Shown: positions 27,066 to 36,456, counted from the first letter of the stretch. The stretch is DNA of 64,000 bases from Parachitinimonas caeni (GCF_030129945.1 NZ_JARRAF010000001.1:62001-126000), one strand, 5' to 3'. A program made the numbers and translations. Notes: generated by a model from the sequence alone, not told the origin.

Positions 27066-29693
27066 ATGCACGACCACTACCGTCCCGCCGATGTCGAAGC
27101 CGCCGCTCAAGAGAGCTGGCAGGCACGCGACGCCTATCGAGTCGTTGAAGACAAACAGAAACCCAAGTACTACGCCTGTTCGATGCTGCCTTACCCATCC
27201 GGCAAGCTACATATGGGCCATGTACGTAACTACACCATCAACGACATGCTGGCCCGCCACCTGCGGATGAAGGGTTTCAATGTGCTGATGCCGATGGGCT
27301 GGGATGCTTTCGGCCTGCCGGCCGAAAACGCCGCGATTGCCTATGGCAAGCCACCTGCCGAGTGGACCTACGCCAATATCGACGATATGAAGTCGCAGAT
27401 GCAGCCTTTGGGGTTGGCCTTCGACTGGTCCCGCGAGGTCGCCACTTGTGACCCGGACTACTACAAGTGGAACCAGTGGTTCTTCTTGAAAATGCTGGAA
27501 AAAGGTGTTGCCTACAAGAAAACCCAGATTGTGAACTGGGATCCGATTGACCAGACCGTTCTGGCCAACGAACAAGTGGTAGATGGTCGCGGTTGGCGCT
27601 CTGGCGCTCTGGTCGAGAAGCGCGAAATCCCGGGTTACTACTTTGGTATCACCCAGTATGCCGAAGAGCTGCTGGCCGACATCGACAAGCTCGAAGGTTG
27701 GCCGGATATGGTTCGCGCCATGCAGCGCAACTGGATCGGCAAGAGCGAAGGCGTGCGCTTTGCCTTTGACCACAGGATTTTGGCGGCGGACGGCAGCCCG
27801 ATCAACGATGGCAAGCTGTGGGTGTTCACCACGCGGGCCGACACCATCATGGGCGTGACCTTCTGCGCCGTGGCCGCCGAACACCCGCTGGCCACCCGCG
27901 CTGCCGAGCTGAAACCAGAATTGGTTACCTTCATCGAGGAGTGCAAGAAGGGCGGTACTACCGAGGCTGAACTGGCCACCCAAGACAAAAAGGGCATGGC
28001 AACCGGCCTGTTCGTGGTCCACCCCCTGACCGGCGAGCAAGTAGAAGTCTGGATCGGCAACTATGTGCTGATGGGCTATGGCGATGGCGCAGTCATGGGT
28101 GTACCGGCACATGATGAGCGTGACTTTGCCTTCGCCAACAAGTACGGCATCGCCATCAAGCAAGTCATCGCCGTCGATGGCGCAAGCTTCGACAGCACAA
28201 CCTGGGCTGAATGGTATGGCGACAAGACGCAGGGCAAGACCATCAACTCAGGCAAATACGATGGCTTGAACTATAAAGCTGCGGTTGATGCCATCGCCGC
28301 CGATCTCGCGGCTAAAAGCATTGGCGAGAAAAAAACCACCTGGCGTCTGCGCGACTGGGGTATTTCTCGCCAGCGCTATTGGGGTACACCGATTCCGATT
28401 ATCCATTGCGAATGCTGTGGTGACGTTCCCGTGCCCTACCAGGACCTGCCGGTTGTTCTGCCGACGGACTGCATCCCTGATGGCAGCGGCAATCCCCTGA
28501 AGCATCGCCCTGACTTCCTCAATGTCGATTGCCCCAAGTGTGGCAAACCCGCCCAGCGCGAAACCGACACCATGGATACCTTCGTCGATTCCAGCTGGTA
28601 TTTCATGCGCTATTGTGACCCCAACAATGCAGAAGCGATGGTAAGCGACGGGACCGAATACTGGATGGCTGGCGGTATGGACCAGTACATCGGCGGGATT
28701 GAGCACGCGGTATTGCACCTCTTGTATGCCCGTTTCTGGACCAAGGCCATGCGCGATGCTGGCATGGTCAAGATCGACGAACCGTTCAAGAACCTGTTCA
28801 CCCAAGGCATGCTGCTGCGTGACTGCTACTACCGTCTGAAGGAAGACGGCGTATCCAAGCGCTGGTTCTACCCGAGCGAAGTGGAAGTTACCCATGACGA
28901 CAAAGGTCGCCCCATCAGCGCGATTGCCAAGGAAGATGGGTTACCGGTCATCATGGGCGGCATCGAGAAGATGTCGAAATCCAAGAACAACGTGGTAGAA
29001 CCCAAAGAGATCATCGCCCGCTTTGGTGCCGATACGGCTCGCCTGTTTACGATGTTCGCCGGGCCGCCTGATCAGAGTGCAGCCTGGAGCGACAGCGGTG
29101 CCGAAGGAGCATATCGCTACCTGCGCCGCCTGTGGGCCTTCGCGCACAAGCACGCCGAAGCCATCCGGTCGGCCAGCGGTGTTGGCGAGCTCGACAAGGA
29201 CGCCAAGGCACTGCGATTCGAGGTTCACAACACGCTCAAGCAGATCAATGCCGATTACGAACGGCTACAGTTCAATACCGTGGTATCCGGCGCCATGAAG
29301 CTCCTGAATGCGCTGGATGACTTCAAGGGTGAGGCGCCAGCGGTGTTGCGTGAAGGCTTTGGCATCCTGCTGCGCACGCTCTATCCTGCCAGCCCACATA
29401 TCTGCTACGAATTGTGGAAGGAACTGGGCTACGACAAGCAGTTTGGCGATCTGCTCGACACTGCTTGGCCAGAGCCTGCCGCCGAGGCCCTGACTCAGGA
29501 CGAGATCAAGCTGATGGTGCAGATCAATGGCAAGCTGCGCGGTGAAATCCATGTCCCGGCCGCTGCCGACCGCGCCGAAATCGAGAAGCTGGCCATCGCC
29601 AACAGCAATGTCCAGAAATTCCTGGAGGGCCAGTCGATCAAGAAAGTCGTGGTCGTTCCAGGGCGTCTGATCAACATTGTTGCTTCAGCCTGA
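27066..29693 (+). CDS. leuS: Leucyl-tRNA synthetase
   Basis: About 875 residues, full length for bacterial LeuRS. The HIGH-type motif is in [14 protein letters not shown] near residue 46 and KMSKS near residue 640; a CP1 editing domain lies between (about 230-420). A zinc-type segment with CECCGD and CPKCGK is also present. AGGA at 27054-27057 fits ATG 27066 better than ATG 27060. It is followed by a terminator, then lptE-holA, an arrangement common in proteobacteria. Confidence 0.96.
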   Translation: MHDHYRPADVEAAAQESWQARDAYRVVEDKQKPKYYACSMLPYPSGKLHMGHVRNYTINDMLARHLRMKGFNVLMPMGWDAFGLPAENAAIAYGKPPAEWTYANIDDMKSQMQPLGLAFDWSREVATCDPDYYKWNQWFFLKMLEKGVAYKKTQIVNWDPIDQTVLANEQVVDGRGWRSGALVEKREIPGYYFGITQYAEELLADIDKLEGWPDMVRAMQRNWIGKSEGVRFAFDHRILAADGSPINDGKLWVFTTRADTIMGVTFCAVAAEHPLATRAAELKPELVTFIEECKKGGTTEAELATQDKKGMATGLFVVHPLTGEQVEVWIGNYVLMGYGDGAVMGVPAHDERDFAFANKYGIAIKQVIAVDGASFDSTTWAEWYGDKTQGKTINSGKYDGLNYKAAVDAIAADLAAKSIGEKKTTWRLRDWGISRQRYWGTPIPIIHCECCGDVPVPYQDLPVVLPTDCIPDGSGNPLKHRPDFLNVDCPKCGKPAQRETDTMDTFVDSSWYFMRYCDPNNAEAMVSDGTEYWMAGGMDQYIGGIEHAVLHLLYARFWTKAMRDAGMVKIDEPFKNLFTQGMLLRDCYYRLKEDGVSKRWFYPSEVEVTHDDKGRPISAIAKEDGLPVIMGGIEKMSKSKNNVVEPKEIIARFGADTARLFTMFAGPPDQSAAWSDSGAEGAYRYLRRLWAFAHKHAEAIRSASGVGELDKDAKALRFEVHNTLKQINADYERLQFNTVVSGAMKLLNALDDFKGEAPAVLREGFGILLRTLYPASPHICYELWKELGYDKQFGDLLDTAWPEPAAEALTQDEIKLMVQINGKLRGEIHVPAAADRAEIEKLAIANSNVQKFLEGQSIKKVVVVPGRLINIVASA

Positions 29694-29711
29694 TCGGTTC
29701 GACACACTCAC

Positions 29712-29736
29712 CAGCCCGGTTCGCCGGGCTGTTTTT
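29712..29736 (+). terminator. Terminator between leuS and lptE
   Basis: CAGCCCGG pairs with CCGGGCTG around a TTCG loop and is followed by TTTTT. Read-through into lptE remains possible because the gap is short. Confidence 0.85.
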
Positions 29737-29780
29737 CAACCAGGCTGGCAACAGCCAGCCAAGAACCGCCCCCATCGTCA

Positions 29781-30260
29781 ATGCGCCTTTTCGTTTGTCT
29801 GCTCGCTGTCCTGCTCGCCGGATGTGGCTTCCATCTACGTGGCCTCAATGCCAGCCAACCCCTGGCCTTCAGCACGCTTTACCTCAATCCAGCCAATCCG
29901 GCCTTGTCAGATATCCTGCGCCAGTCCTTAATGCTGCAGCCCAATCTGAAGCTGGCTCCTGCCGCGCAGGGTGCCGATGCCGAACTGCGGATCGAATCCG
30001 AATCGATCGAAGAACAGGTGCTGACGGTCAACCGCTCCGGACGTGTGGCCGAGTACCAGCTAACCTACCGCACCAGCTTCAGTCTGCGCAGCGGTGAGCG
30101 TAGTCTGATAGCCCCGTCCAGCCTGATCGTGCGCCGTGACCTGTCTTTTGATGAAACCAAAGTGCTGTCGAAAGAAGCCGAAAAGGCCGTGTTGATCCGC
30201 GACATGCGGAACGATGCAGCCCAGCAGATCCTGCGACGTCTGGCTGCCGTTCGACCATGA
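29781..30260 (+). CDS. lptE: LPS-assembly lipoprotein LptE
   Basis: A 159-residue lipoprotein. The signal sequence MRLFVCLLAVLLAGC ends in a lipobox (LAGC), followed by the family's GFHLRG start of the mature chain. LptE plugs the LptD barrel. Its stop overlaps the holA start by 4 bp (ATGA), so the two are translationally coupled. Confidence 0.92.
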   Translation: MRLFVCLLAVLLAGCGFHLRGLNASQPLAFSTLYLNPANPALSDILRQSLMLQPNLKLAPAAQGADAELRIESESIEEQVLTVNRSGRVAEYQLTYRTSFSLRSGERSLIAPSSLIVRRDLSFDETKVLSKEAEKAVLIRDMRNDAAQQILRRLAAVRP

Positions 30261-31276
30261 ACCTGCGCCCCGCAGAACTGCCGGGTAGGCTAAAGACTAG
30301 TCTGGCCCCGATTTATCTGGTGCATGGCGAAGAAACACTGATCGCACTCGAAGCTATCGAGGCGATTCGTGCCGCCGCCAGACTCAATGGCTATACCGAG
30401 CGCGACGTTCTGACGGTTGAGCCTGGCTTCAGCTGGTCACACCTGGCCATGGCAGCCAATGCGGGTTCCTTATTTGCCGATCGCAAGATACTGGAACTGC
30501 GCATCCCCAACGGAAAGCCCGGCACCGAGGGTAGCGAAGCGCTATGCCGCTATGCGGCCGACCCACCTCCAGACACCCTGCTGGTAATCAGCCTGCCCAA
30601 ACTCGACAAGACGCAGACCAGTTCAAAATGGTTCACAGCCCTGTCCGAAGCCGGCGTCACCCTCGCCGCCCAGACGATTGATCGCCACGGTCTGCCCGCC
30701 TGGATTACCGAGCGGTTGCACCGACAGTCACAACAGCTGGATGCTGAAGCGCTGGAATTTCTGGTTGAAAGAGTAGAAGGCAATCTGCTGGCAGCCCGAC
30801 AGGAAATCGACAAGCTGGCCCTGCTTCATCCTCCCGGCAAGCTGGATCTCGCTGCGGTACGCTCGGCAATCGCCAATGTCGCCCGCTACGATGTGTTTCA
30901 GCTGGGCGAAGCCATGTTGGCGGGAGACCCTTTGCGTTATGCAAGAATGCTCGAAGGCTTGAAAGCCGAAGGCGAGGCGCCCAATCTGGTGCTATGGGCC
31001 ATTACCGAAGAGGCCCGCAATCTATTGAAGATTGGCCAAGGTCGGGCGCGTGGCGTCGCAATGCCCCAGTTGCTGCGTGAGTGTCGTATCTGGGGCGACA
31101 AGCAAAAATTGATTGAACCCGCACTGTCGCGACTGAAAGCCAGCCAGCTGAAAGCCGCCTTGGCTCACGCTGCACGCATTGACCGGCTGGTCAAAGGCGT
31201 CGGTCACGGCGACGTCTGGGATGAACTGCTCAACCTGGGTTTACGTCTCGTCAAACCTGGTCTGGTAAGCAACTGA
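30257..31276 (+). CDS. holA: DNA polymerase III delta subunit
   Basis: A 339-residue clamp-loader subunit. The N-terminal region reads LAPIYLVHGEETLIALEAIEAIR, then the AAA-like domain and the C-terminal collar domain. It opens the beta clamp within the clamp-loader complex. Position after leuS-lptE matches the usual order. rng follows after about 130 bp with its own start. Confidence 0.93.
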   Translation: MNLRPAELPGRLKTSLAPIYLVHGEETLIALEAIEAIRAAARLNGYTERDVLTVEPGFSWSHLAMAANAGSLFADRKILELRIPNGKPGTEGSEALCRYAADPPPDTLLVISLPKLDKTQTSSKWFTALSEAGVTLAAQTIDRHGLPAWITERLHRQSQQLDAEALEFLVERVEGNLLAARQEIDKLALLHPPGKLDLAAVRSAIANVARYDVFQLGEAMLAGDPLRYARMLEGLKAEGEAPNLVLWAITEEARNLLKIGQGRARGVAMPQLLRECRIWGDKQKLIEPALSRLKASQLKAALAHAARIDRLVKGVGHGDVWDELLNLGLRLVKPGLVSN

Positions 31277-31403
31277 CCACTACAGCAAGGGGTGCCTGTC
31301 GTGATTAACACGATCTCAGGCCCCTGCAAGTACGCTGCAGCGGAGTAGGTGTTGTGCCATCTCGCCACAGGGCGACCGAATTCAAAATCATCATGGACTC
31401 ACC

Positions 31404-32861
31404 ATGAAAGAGCACATCCTTATCAATGTCACCCCGCAGGAAACCCGAGTAGCCGTTACCGAAGAAGGAGTTGTTCAGGAAATACACATCGAGCGCACCG
31501 CAGCTCGCGGCATCGTTGGCAACATTTATCTGGGCGTCGTCAAGCGCGTGCTGCCCGGCATGCAGTCAGCCTTCATCGAAATCGGCTTGGAGCGTGCTGC
31601 CTTCCTGCACATTGCCGACGTCATCGAACAACGCCAGCACCCAAGCGAACCCCAACGCATTGAACGTCTGATGTTTGAAGGCCAGACGACGATGGTACAG
31701 GTCATCAAAGATCCCATCGGCAGCAAGGGCGCCCGCCTATCCACACAGATCAGCATTGCCGGCCGTTTTCTGGTTTTCCTGCCACAAGAACACCATATCG
31801 GTATCTCGCAACGGATTGAGGATGGCGAAGAGCGTGAACACTTGCGCGATCGCCTGCGCAGCCTGCTGCCCGAAAACGGCCTGCAGCACGGCTATATCAT
31901 CCGCACCTCGGCCGAGCACGCCACCGATGACGAGCTAAGAGCCGACGTCGAATACCTGAACCTGATCTGGGCCGATATCAAGCACAAGTCACAGACCATG
32001 CCTCCGGCCTCCTTGCTGTTTCAGGATCTATCCCTGCCCTTGCGGGTTTTGCGTGACATCGTCACCGACCAAACCACCCGGGTCATTGTCGATTCCCGCG
32101 AAACCTTTGTGCGCATGAGCGATTTTGCCGAACAGTTTGTCGCTGACGTACTGCCGAGGGTAGAACACTATCTGGGCGAGCGTCCTCTGTTTGAGCTGCA
32201 CGGCGTAGAGGTGGAAATTGAACGTGCCTTGGCACGACGAGTAAACCTGAAATTCGGCGGCTACCTGATCATTGATCAGACCGAAGCCATGACGACCATA
32301 GACGTCAATACAGGCGGCTTTGTCGGGACACGCTCCTTCGACGACACCATTTTCAAAACCAATCTGGAAGCCACACAGGTTATCGCCCGCCAACTCAGGC
32401 TGCGTAATCTTGGTGGCATCATCATTGTCGATTTCATCGACATGGACAACGAAGAGCACAAGCTCGCGGTCCTGACCGAGCTGCAGAAAGCTTTGGCCAA
32501 AGATCGTACCAAAGTCACCGTTTCGGGCTTTACCAGCCTGGGTCTGGTGGAAATCACCCGCAAGCGGACTCGTGAGAGCTTGGCGCACGTCCTGTGCGAA
32601 CCCTGCCCCATCTGCCAGGGGCGCGGCGAGATCAAGACTGCGCAGACGGTGTGCTACGAGATTCTGCGTGAAATCCTGCGTGAGGCCCGCCAGTTCAACG
32701 CCAAGGAATACCGGATCCTGGCCGCCCAATCCGTCATCGAAATGTTTCTGGATGAAGAATCAGCCAGCCTGGCCATGCTTGCCGACTTCATCGCCAAACC
32801 CATTTCACTGCAAGTAGAAACGCAATACACGCAGGAACAATTTGACGTGGTATTGGTGTAA
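31404..32861 (+). CDS. rng: Ribonuclease G
   Basis: A 485-residue RNase E/G-family endonuclease without the long C-terminal scaffold of RNase E. The S1 domain is at about 35-125. Catalytic aspartates lie in TTIDVNTGGF near 298 and IVDFIDMDNEEH near 341. A Zn-link CEPCPICQGRG sits near 402. It matures the 16S rRNA 5' end and degrades mRNA. The opening MKEHILINVTPQETRVAV is typical. Confidence 0.95.
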   Translation: MKEHILINVTPQETRVAVTEEGVVQEIHIERTAARGIVGNIYLGVVKRVLPGMQSAFIEIGLERAAFLHIADVIEQRQHPSEPQRIERLMFEGQTTMVQVIKDPIGSKGARLSTQISIAGRFLVFLPQEHHIGISQRIEDGEEREHLRDRLRSLLPENGLQHGYIIRTSAEHATDDELRADVEYLNLIWADIKHKSQTMPPASLLFQDLSLPLRVLRDIVTDQTTRVIVDSRETFVRMSDFAEQFVADVLPRVEHYLGERPLFELHGVEVEIERALARRVNLKFGGYLIIDQTEAMTTIDVNTGGFVGTRSFDDTIFKTNLEATQVIARQLRLRNLGGIIIVDFIDMDNEEHKLAVLTELQKALAKDRTKVTVSGFTSLGLVEITRKRTRESLAHVLCEPCPICQGRGEIKTAQTVCYEILREILREARQFNAKEYRILAAQSVIEMFLDEESASLAMLADFIAKPISLQVETQYTQEQFDVVLV

Positions 32862-32895
32862 ACACAGACCCCTGTCCCGTTCCAGACAAGATCAG

Positions 32896-32936
32896 GCGCC
32901 CCGGCATTGCTCAGCAACCGGGGCGTTATTCGTTTT
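32896..32936 (+). terminator. Terminator of rng
   Basis: CGCCCCGG and CCGGGGCG form an 8-bp GC stem followed by TTATTCGTTTT. Confidence 0.8.
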
Positions 32937-32988
32937 GCATATCCCGCATGCCACCCTATAATCGCCACCTCTTTGGATTGTCAATCAT

Positions 32989-33157
32989 TAGGCTCTTTTG
33001 ACATTTTGTTTCCCATTGCGCGGTGTTTCGTCGGGAAACGGTCTGGCTCTGCGTTGCAAAACGCCTGCACAGAATGACTATGCAGCGCGCTCTGCGCCTT
33101 GTTCCAGACCGTTTTCCGACAAAACGCGATCTGGAAATAAAATATCAACAGCACCTA
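32989..33157. repeat. Palindromic element copy C1 (P1 stem only)
   Basis: A 169-bp element. The left terminus (TAGGCTCTTTTGACATTTTG) pairs imperfectly with the right terminus ending GCACCTA at 33157. It has one internal stem, 33026-33046 with 33104-33124 (19 of 21). The loop matches the reverse complement of the P1 loop of copy B. It lacks the P2 arm. Confidence 0.75.
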
Positions 33158-33174
33158 CAACCATCGCCTAGATT

Positions 33175-33393
33175 TAGGTTCTGTTGACGTTAGGTTTGCC
33201 GTCACACCGGGTCAAGATTTGGCGCGGGGCTATACCCGCAAGGAATAGGCCGTGGATGGTAAGGGGCTAAAGCCCCAACCACCTCGCACGGCAGGGTAAG
33301 CGCGGTTTGGCGAGCGAAATAAGCGAACCCAAACGACGCCCTACCCCAAGAATCGACCCGGAGCGACTGCAAACCTAACGTCAACAGAACCTA
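33175..33393. repeat. Palindromic element copy C2 (P2 stem only)
   Basis: A 219-bp element with perfect 25-bp terminal inverted repeats at 33175-33199 and 33369-33393. It has one large internal stem, 33207-33229 with 33344-33361. Its loop matches the reverse complement of the P2 loop of copy A over about 110 bases. It lies 17 bp after C1. The 581-bp gap between rng and the next gene holds only the terminator and these two elements. Confidence 0.85.
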
Positions 33394-33442
33394 AGACACT
33401 GCGCGCAAAACCTAATCCGTTTTTGCATAGGAATAGTCAACA

Positions 33443-34072
33443 ATGAGCAAACAGATCATTCAAGGTGCGATTGCCACCGCACTTGGCCTCTTCATGGCCA
33501 GCCCTACACTAGCTGCAGAAGCCCACAATCCCCGCAATGTCCGGTTTGTCATGCAAACCGGGCTCACCTACGGTGGTGACCAGCTGGCAGAAGCGCAGTA
33601 CACCAATGGCGGCAGCACCGAAACACGCGCTGGCAGCCTGGTGCAACTCGGGGCTGGCGTGGTCTACCAACCCACCTCCATGCCGCTGGCCCTGCAGCTC
33701 ACCATGAACTACCACATCGACAACTCGGTTGCCTCCAATGGCGATATGAGCTTCAAGCGCATCCCGATCGAGGCAACCCTGTTCTACACCGGCGTTGAAA
33801 AATGGCGTTTTGGCCTGGGTGCCCGCTATGTACGTTCACCAAGCTTCTCGCTCGACTATCGCGGTACCGTGGATATCGACTACGAAGACACCGTAGGCTT
33901 ATTGCTGGAAGCTGGCTACAAGGTCAGCGACAACTGGTGGCTATCCGGCCGTTTTGTTTCAGAGAAATTCAAACCGAAAATGTACAAGCGAGATGGCCGC
34001 GAACAGCGGGTGCAGGATGCCAAGGAAATTGACGGCACGCATGGCGGCCTATTCGTTACTGGGGCATTTTAA
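33443..34072 (+). CDS. Putative outer-membrane beta-barrel protein
   Basis: A 209-residue secreted protein with a signal peptide (ending SPTLAAEA). Alternating-residue strands such as VRFVMQTGLTYGG, VVYQPTSMPLALQLTMNYHI, WRFGLGARYVRSP and WWLSGRFVSEKF, with a terminal phenylalanine (FVTGAF), fit a small 8-strand outer-membrane barrel. No specific family is recognised. It stands alone between the repeats and the next gene. Confidence 0.7.
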   Translation: MSKQIIQGAIATALGLFMASPTLAAEAHNPRNVRFVMQTGLTYGGDQLAEAQYTNGGSTETRAGSLVQLGAGVVYQPTSMPLALQLTMNYHIDNSVASNGDMSFKRIPIEATLFYTGVEKWRFGLGARYVRSPSFSLDYRGTVDIDYEDTVGLLLEAGYKVSDNWWLSGRFVSEKFKPKMYKRDGREQRVQDAKEIDGTHGGLFVTGAF

Positions 34073-34204
34073 ATATCAGAGCCTTGACTGCCCCCTCGCA
34101 GCCTACTCATCGCCCCTGATTCAAACAGAAACGCTCGATCTATATTACGTTGAGCGGTAATACTGGCGGTTGATGATATTTCATTACAACAGGGAGAGAG
34201 AGAG

Positions 34205-35425
34205 ATGCTGAAGAGAGAGGGAGCTCGGTTTCAGGGAAGGGTGTCTATCGGGTGCTTTGCGTTATTCATGTCAACACTGGCTCAGGCTGCTACTTATACG
34301 GTGACCAATTCCAATGATAGTGGTAGTGGGTCGTTGCGTGATGTACTGGCTAGCATTCCTGCTGGGGCGGGAGGCGGGACGATCCGGTTCCAGCTGCCTG
34401 CCCATAACCGCACCATTTGGCTGACAAGTGGTCCCCTTCATATTGATAGATCGATTGCAATCGATGGTGGCATCAAAGGTGTGATATTGCATGCCAATCG
34501 CCTTAGTCATGTACTAGATGTTGCAGTGGATAAAGCGGTTACATTGGCGAGGTTGACGGTAACTGGTGGTTTTATCGGGAGTGGCAAAATTGGCGGGGCA
34601 GGTATTCGCAATTACGGGCGACTGACACTCAACCGAGTTGAGGTCAGAAATAACCTGATCCAAACCGGCAATCTGATGGATCAGGGTGCGGGCGGCGCGG
34701 GTATTCTAAATGCGCAAGGGGCGTGGTTGTCTATCTCAGGCAGTACGATTGAAGATAATGCTTCTGGAACACAAGCGACCAACCATGGGGGATCAGGTGG
34801 CGGCATTTACAATGCAGGTAGCCTGATGATCCAGTCCAGCAGCCTGATCAATAACTCAACATCATGCTATTTGTGTTACGGCGGTGCCATTGCAAATACG
34901 GGAACCGCAACGATCTTGAATGCGACAATTGCCAACAATTCTGCCCAAGGGTTTTATGGTATGGGAGGGGGTATCCATAACAGCGGATCGCTGAGTCTGG
35001 CGTACAGTACCTTCAAGGGGAATGACTCAGTTGACACCGGTAATGCAATCTTCTCGAGCACGCGCGGGGGTGGTGGGCCTTCGCAACTTACCTTGACACA
35101 TACGGTGATCGACCAGATGCCGGAGTCAATGGGCGGGCCTGCCTGTGCGGTGCGTAGTGGGGCACTACTTACTGATCAGGGCTATAACTTTGTCAGTGAT
35201 GGCACATGCATTACTGCTTCAACCAGCCAGAAAGGCGATCCAAAGTTAGGGATGCTGTCAGACACGGGAGGAGGCATGCTGACGATTACTCCACAGGCAG
35301 ATAGCCCGTTGATTAACGGCGGTCAGGCCAATTGTCAAGCGAAATGGGATCAGCGGGGCAAGCCCCGTGCGGTCGGCGGGCGCTGTGATATTGGCGCGGT
35401 AGAAGTGCAATTGTTCAATCAATAA
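34205..35425 (+). CDS. Secreted right-handed beta-helix protein (choice-of-anchor Q type)
   Basis: A 406-residue protein. A signal peptide ends near residue 28 (LAQAATYTVTNSNDSGSGSLRD), followed by parallel beta-helix rungs with repeated GGGIYN/GAGIRN/GGGIHN and ATIANNSA-type turns. The C-terminus (DSPLINGGQANCQAKWDQRGKPRAVGGRCDIGAVE, read in parts) is the common closing motif of this class. A purine-rich GGGAGAGAGAGAG tract provides the ribosome site. Its base composition seems lower in GC than its neighbours, suggesting acquisition. Function unknown; surface or polysaccharide interaction is inference. Confidence 0.75.
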   Translation: MLKREGARFQGRVSIGCFALFMSTLAQAATYTVTNSNDSGSGSLRDVLASIPAGAGGGTIRFQLPAHNRTIWLTSGPLHIDRSIAIDGGIKGVILHANRLSHVLDVAVDKAVTLARLTVTGGFIGSGKIGGAGIRNYGRLTLNRVEVRNNLIQTGNLMDQGAGGAGILNAQGAWLSISGSTIEDNASGTQATNHGGSGGGIYNAGSLMIQSSSLINNSTSCYLCYGGAIANTGTATILNATIANNSAQGFYGMGGGIHNSGSLSLAYSTFKGNDSVDTGNAIFSSTRGGGGPSQLTLTHTVIDQMPESMGGPACAVRSGALLTDQGYNFVSDGTCITASTSQKGDPKLGMLSDTGGGMLTITPQADSPLINGGQANCQAKWDQRGKPRAVGGRCDIGAVEVQLFNQ

Positions 35426-35442
35426 CCAAGGTTATCCAAATG

Positions 35443-35478
35443 GAAATAGTCCGCCCAATCATGGGCGGGTATTTCTGG
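35443..35478. terminator. Terminator after the beta-helix gene
   Basis: CCGCCCA and TGGGCGG form a stem with a 4-base loop, flanked by AAATA and TATTT, so it could act on both strands. A second 9-bp perfect hairpin (GTTATGCCA / TGGCATAAC) follows at about 35491-35513. Confidence 0.75.
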
Positions 35479-35523
35479 GTCAATGAAGGTGTTATGCCAG
35501 TCGGTGGCATAACGTGGTTTGAA

Positions 35524-35712
35524 TCACGACCGGCTAGCCGCTGTGCCATCTCGATGGCAAAGCATCCTTTGGGTGAAGACATTGGCGCGGTGGATTTCCA
35601 CGGTGCACACAGCGATGTTCAGTTCCTCTGCAATCACCTTGCTCAGTTTTCCTGCCAGTACCCGGTTATTACTGAGCGCCCCCGTGGTGGTAACTTGGGT
35701 AGCCTGGAGTAC
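35524..35712 (-). pseudogene. Remnant of a FixJ/LuxR-type response regulator (HTH end)
   Basis: On the minus strand a frame ending at TGA 35526-35524 reads RVLAGKLSKVIAEELNIAV then CTVEIHRANVF, which matches the LuxR/FixJ HTH consensus LVxAGKLNKVIAxELGISxxTVExHRAxV. Just upstream, in another frame, RLPKLPPRGRSVIT resembles the preceding LTPREREV segment, so a frameshift separates them. The receiver domain is gone and the usual C-terminal helix is lost. It lies directly after the gloA stop. It is a decayed gene, not an expressed one. Confidence 0.65.
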
Positions 35713-35756
35713 CTATACCGGGCATTGTTTCTCACTGAAGACTTACCAGACTTCAC

Positions 35757-36143
35757 TTAAGTCTTGCGCTGAATAAATTCAATCTTGTAACCATCCGGGT
35801 CTTCAACAAAGGCAATTACCGTCGTGCCATGCTTCATGGGACCCGCCTCCCGCGTGATCTTGCCTCCTCGCGCCCTTACCAGATCGCAGGTTGCGTAAGC
35901 ATCCTCCACCTCCAACGCGATATGGCCGTAACCAGTTCCCAACTCATAACTACTCACCCCCCAGTTGTGGGTCAACTCGATAACCGCGCCCTCGCTCTCT
36001 TCCTGATACCCCACAAACGCCAGCGTGAACTTACCTTCCGGGTAGTCTGTGCGGCGAAGCAATCGCATCCCTAAAACCTCACAATAGAAAGCGATGGAAC
36101 GATCAAGATCCCCCACCCGCAACATGGTATGCAACATGCGCAT
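35757..36143 (-). CDS. gloA: Lactoylglutathione lyase (glyoxalase I)
   Basis: A 128-residue VOC-fold metalloenzyme converting the methylglyoxal-glutathione hemithioacetal to S-lactoylglutathione. The four metal ligands are visible: H5 (RMLHTMLRV), E near 57 ([11 protein letters not shown]), H near 75 (GYGHIALEV) and E near 123 (YKIEFIQRK). The short form suggests the Ni2+/Co2+-type bacterial class (family knowledge). Confidence 0.95.
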   Translation of the reverse strand: MRMLHTMLRVGDLDRSIAFYCEVLGMRLLRRTDYPEGKFTLAFVGYQEESEGAVIELTHNWGVSSYELGTGYGHIALEVEDAYATCDLVRARGGKITREAGPMKHGTTVIAFVEDPDGYKIEFIQRKT

Positions 36144-36219
36144 AATGAATTTCCTCGCAATGTTATTTCATCAAATAAAGCAGCATACTTATTTTGCCAC
36201 CAATTTTCACACAAGGCAC

Positions 36220-36247
36220 TTGACATCCAATTTCGTTAAGGTAGAAT
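36220..36247 (+). promoter_or_regulatory. Sigma-70 promoter of the tRNA-Lys pair
   Basis: TTGACA at 36220-36225 and TAGAAT at 36242-36247 are 16 bp apart. Transcription would start about 5 bp before the first tRNA. The hexamers match consensus closely, as expected for stable RNA genes. Confidence 0.8.
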
Positions 36248-36257
36248 GCTGCGCTTC

Positions 36258-36330
36258 GGGTCGTTAGCTCAGTCGGTAGAGCAGCGGACTTTTAATCCGT
36301 TGGTCGCAGGTTCGAGTCCCGCACGACCCA
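36258..36330 (+). tRNA. tRNA-Lys (anticodon TTT)
   Basis: A 73-base cloverleaf. The acceptor stem is GGGTCGT/ACGACCC with discriminator A, the D arm is GCTCAGTCGGTAGAGC, the anticodon loop is CTTTTAA in stem GCGGA/TCCGT, and the T loop is TTCGAGT. CCA is not encoded. The T stem GCAGG/CCCGC contains one A-C mismatch. Confidence 0.96.
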
Positions 36331-36376
36331 CTCCGAATCAAAGCTGATTTTGCAAAGTTTTAGCTAAATTAGCTGC

Positions 36377-36452
36377 GGGTTGTTAGCTCAGTTGGTAGAG
36401 CAGCGGACTCTTAATCCGTAGGTCGAGTGTTCGAGCCACTCACAACCCACCA
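36377..36452 (+). tRNA. tRNA-Lys (anticodon CTT)
   Basis: A 76-base cloverleaf with encoded CCA. The acceptor stem is GGGTTGT/ACAACCC and the anticodon loop is CTCTTAA. The T stem is GAGTG/CACTC. It differs from the upstream tRNA-Lys mainly in the T arm and acceptor. Both share one promoter and the terminator at 36457. Confidence 0.96.
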
Positions 36453-36456
36453 AGAT

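Noticed and set aside
27207-28163. Minus-strand open frame of 318 residues opposite leuS
   Set aside because: Fully antisense to conserved LeuRS catalytic and editing domains; no ribosome site or family resemblance.
34190-34215. GA-repeat tract as a phase-variable repeat
   Set aside because: The run is short and lies in the ribosome-binding region outside the coding sequence; there is no evidence of slippage.
35440-35760. Plus-strand open frame of 106 residues after the beta-helix gene
   Set aside because: It begins inside a terminator hairpin and lies opposite the FixJ-like remnant, which explains the sequence better.
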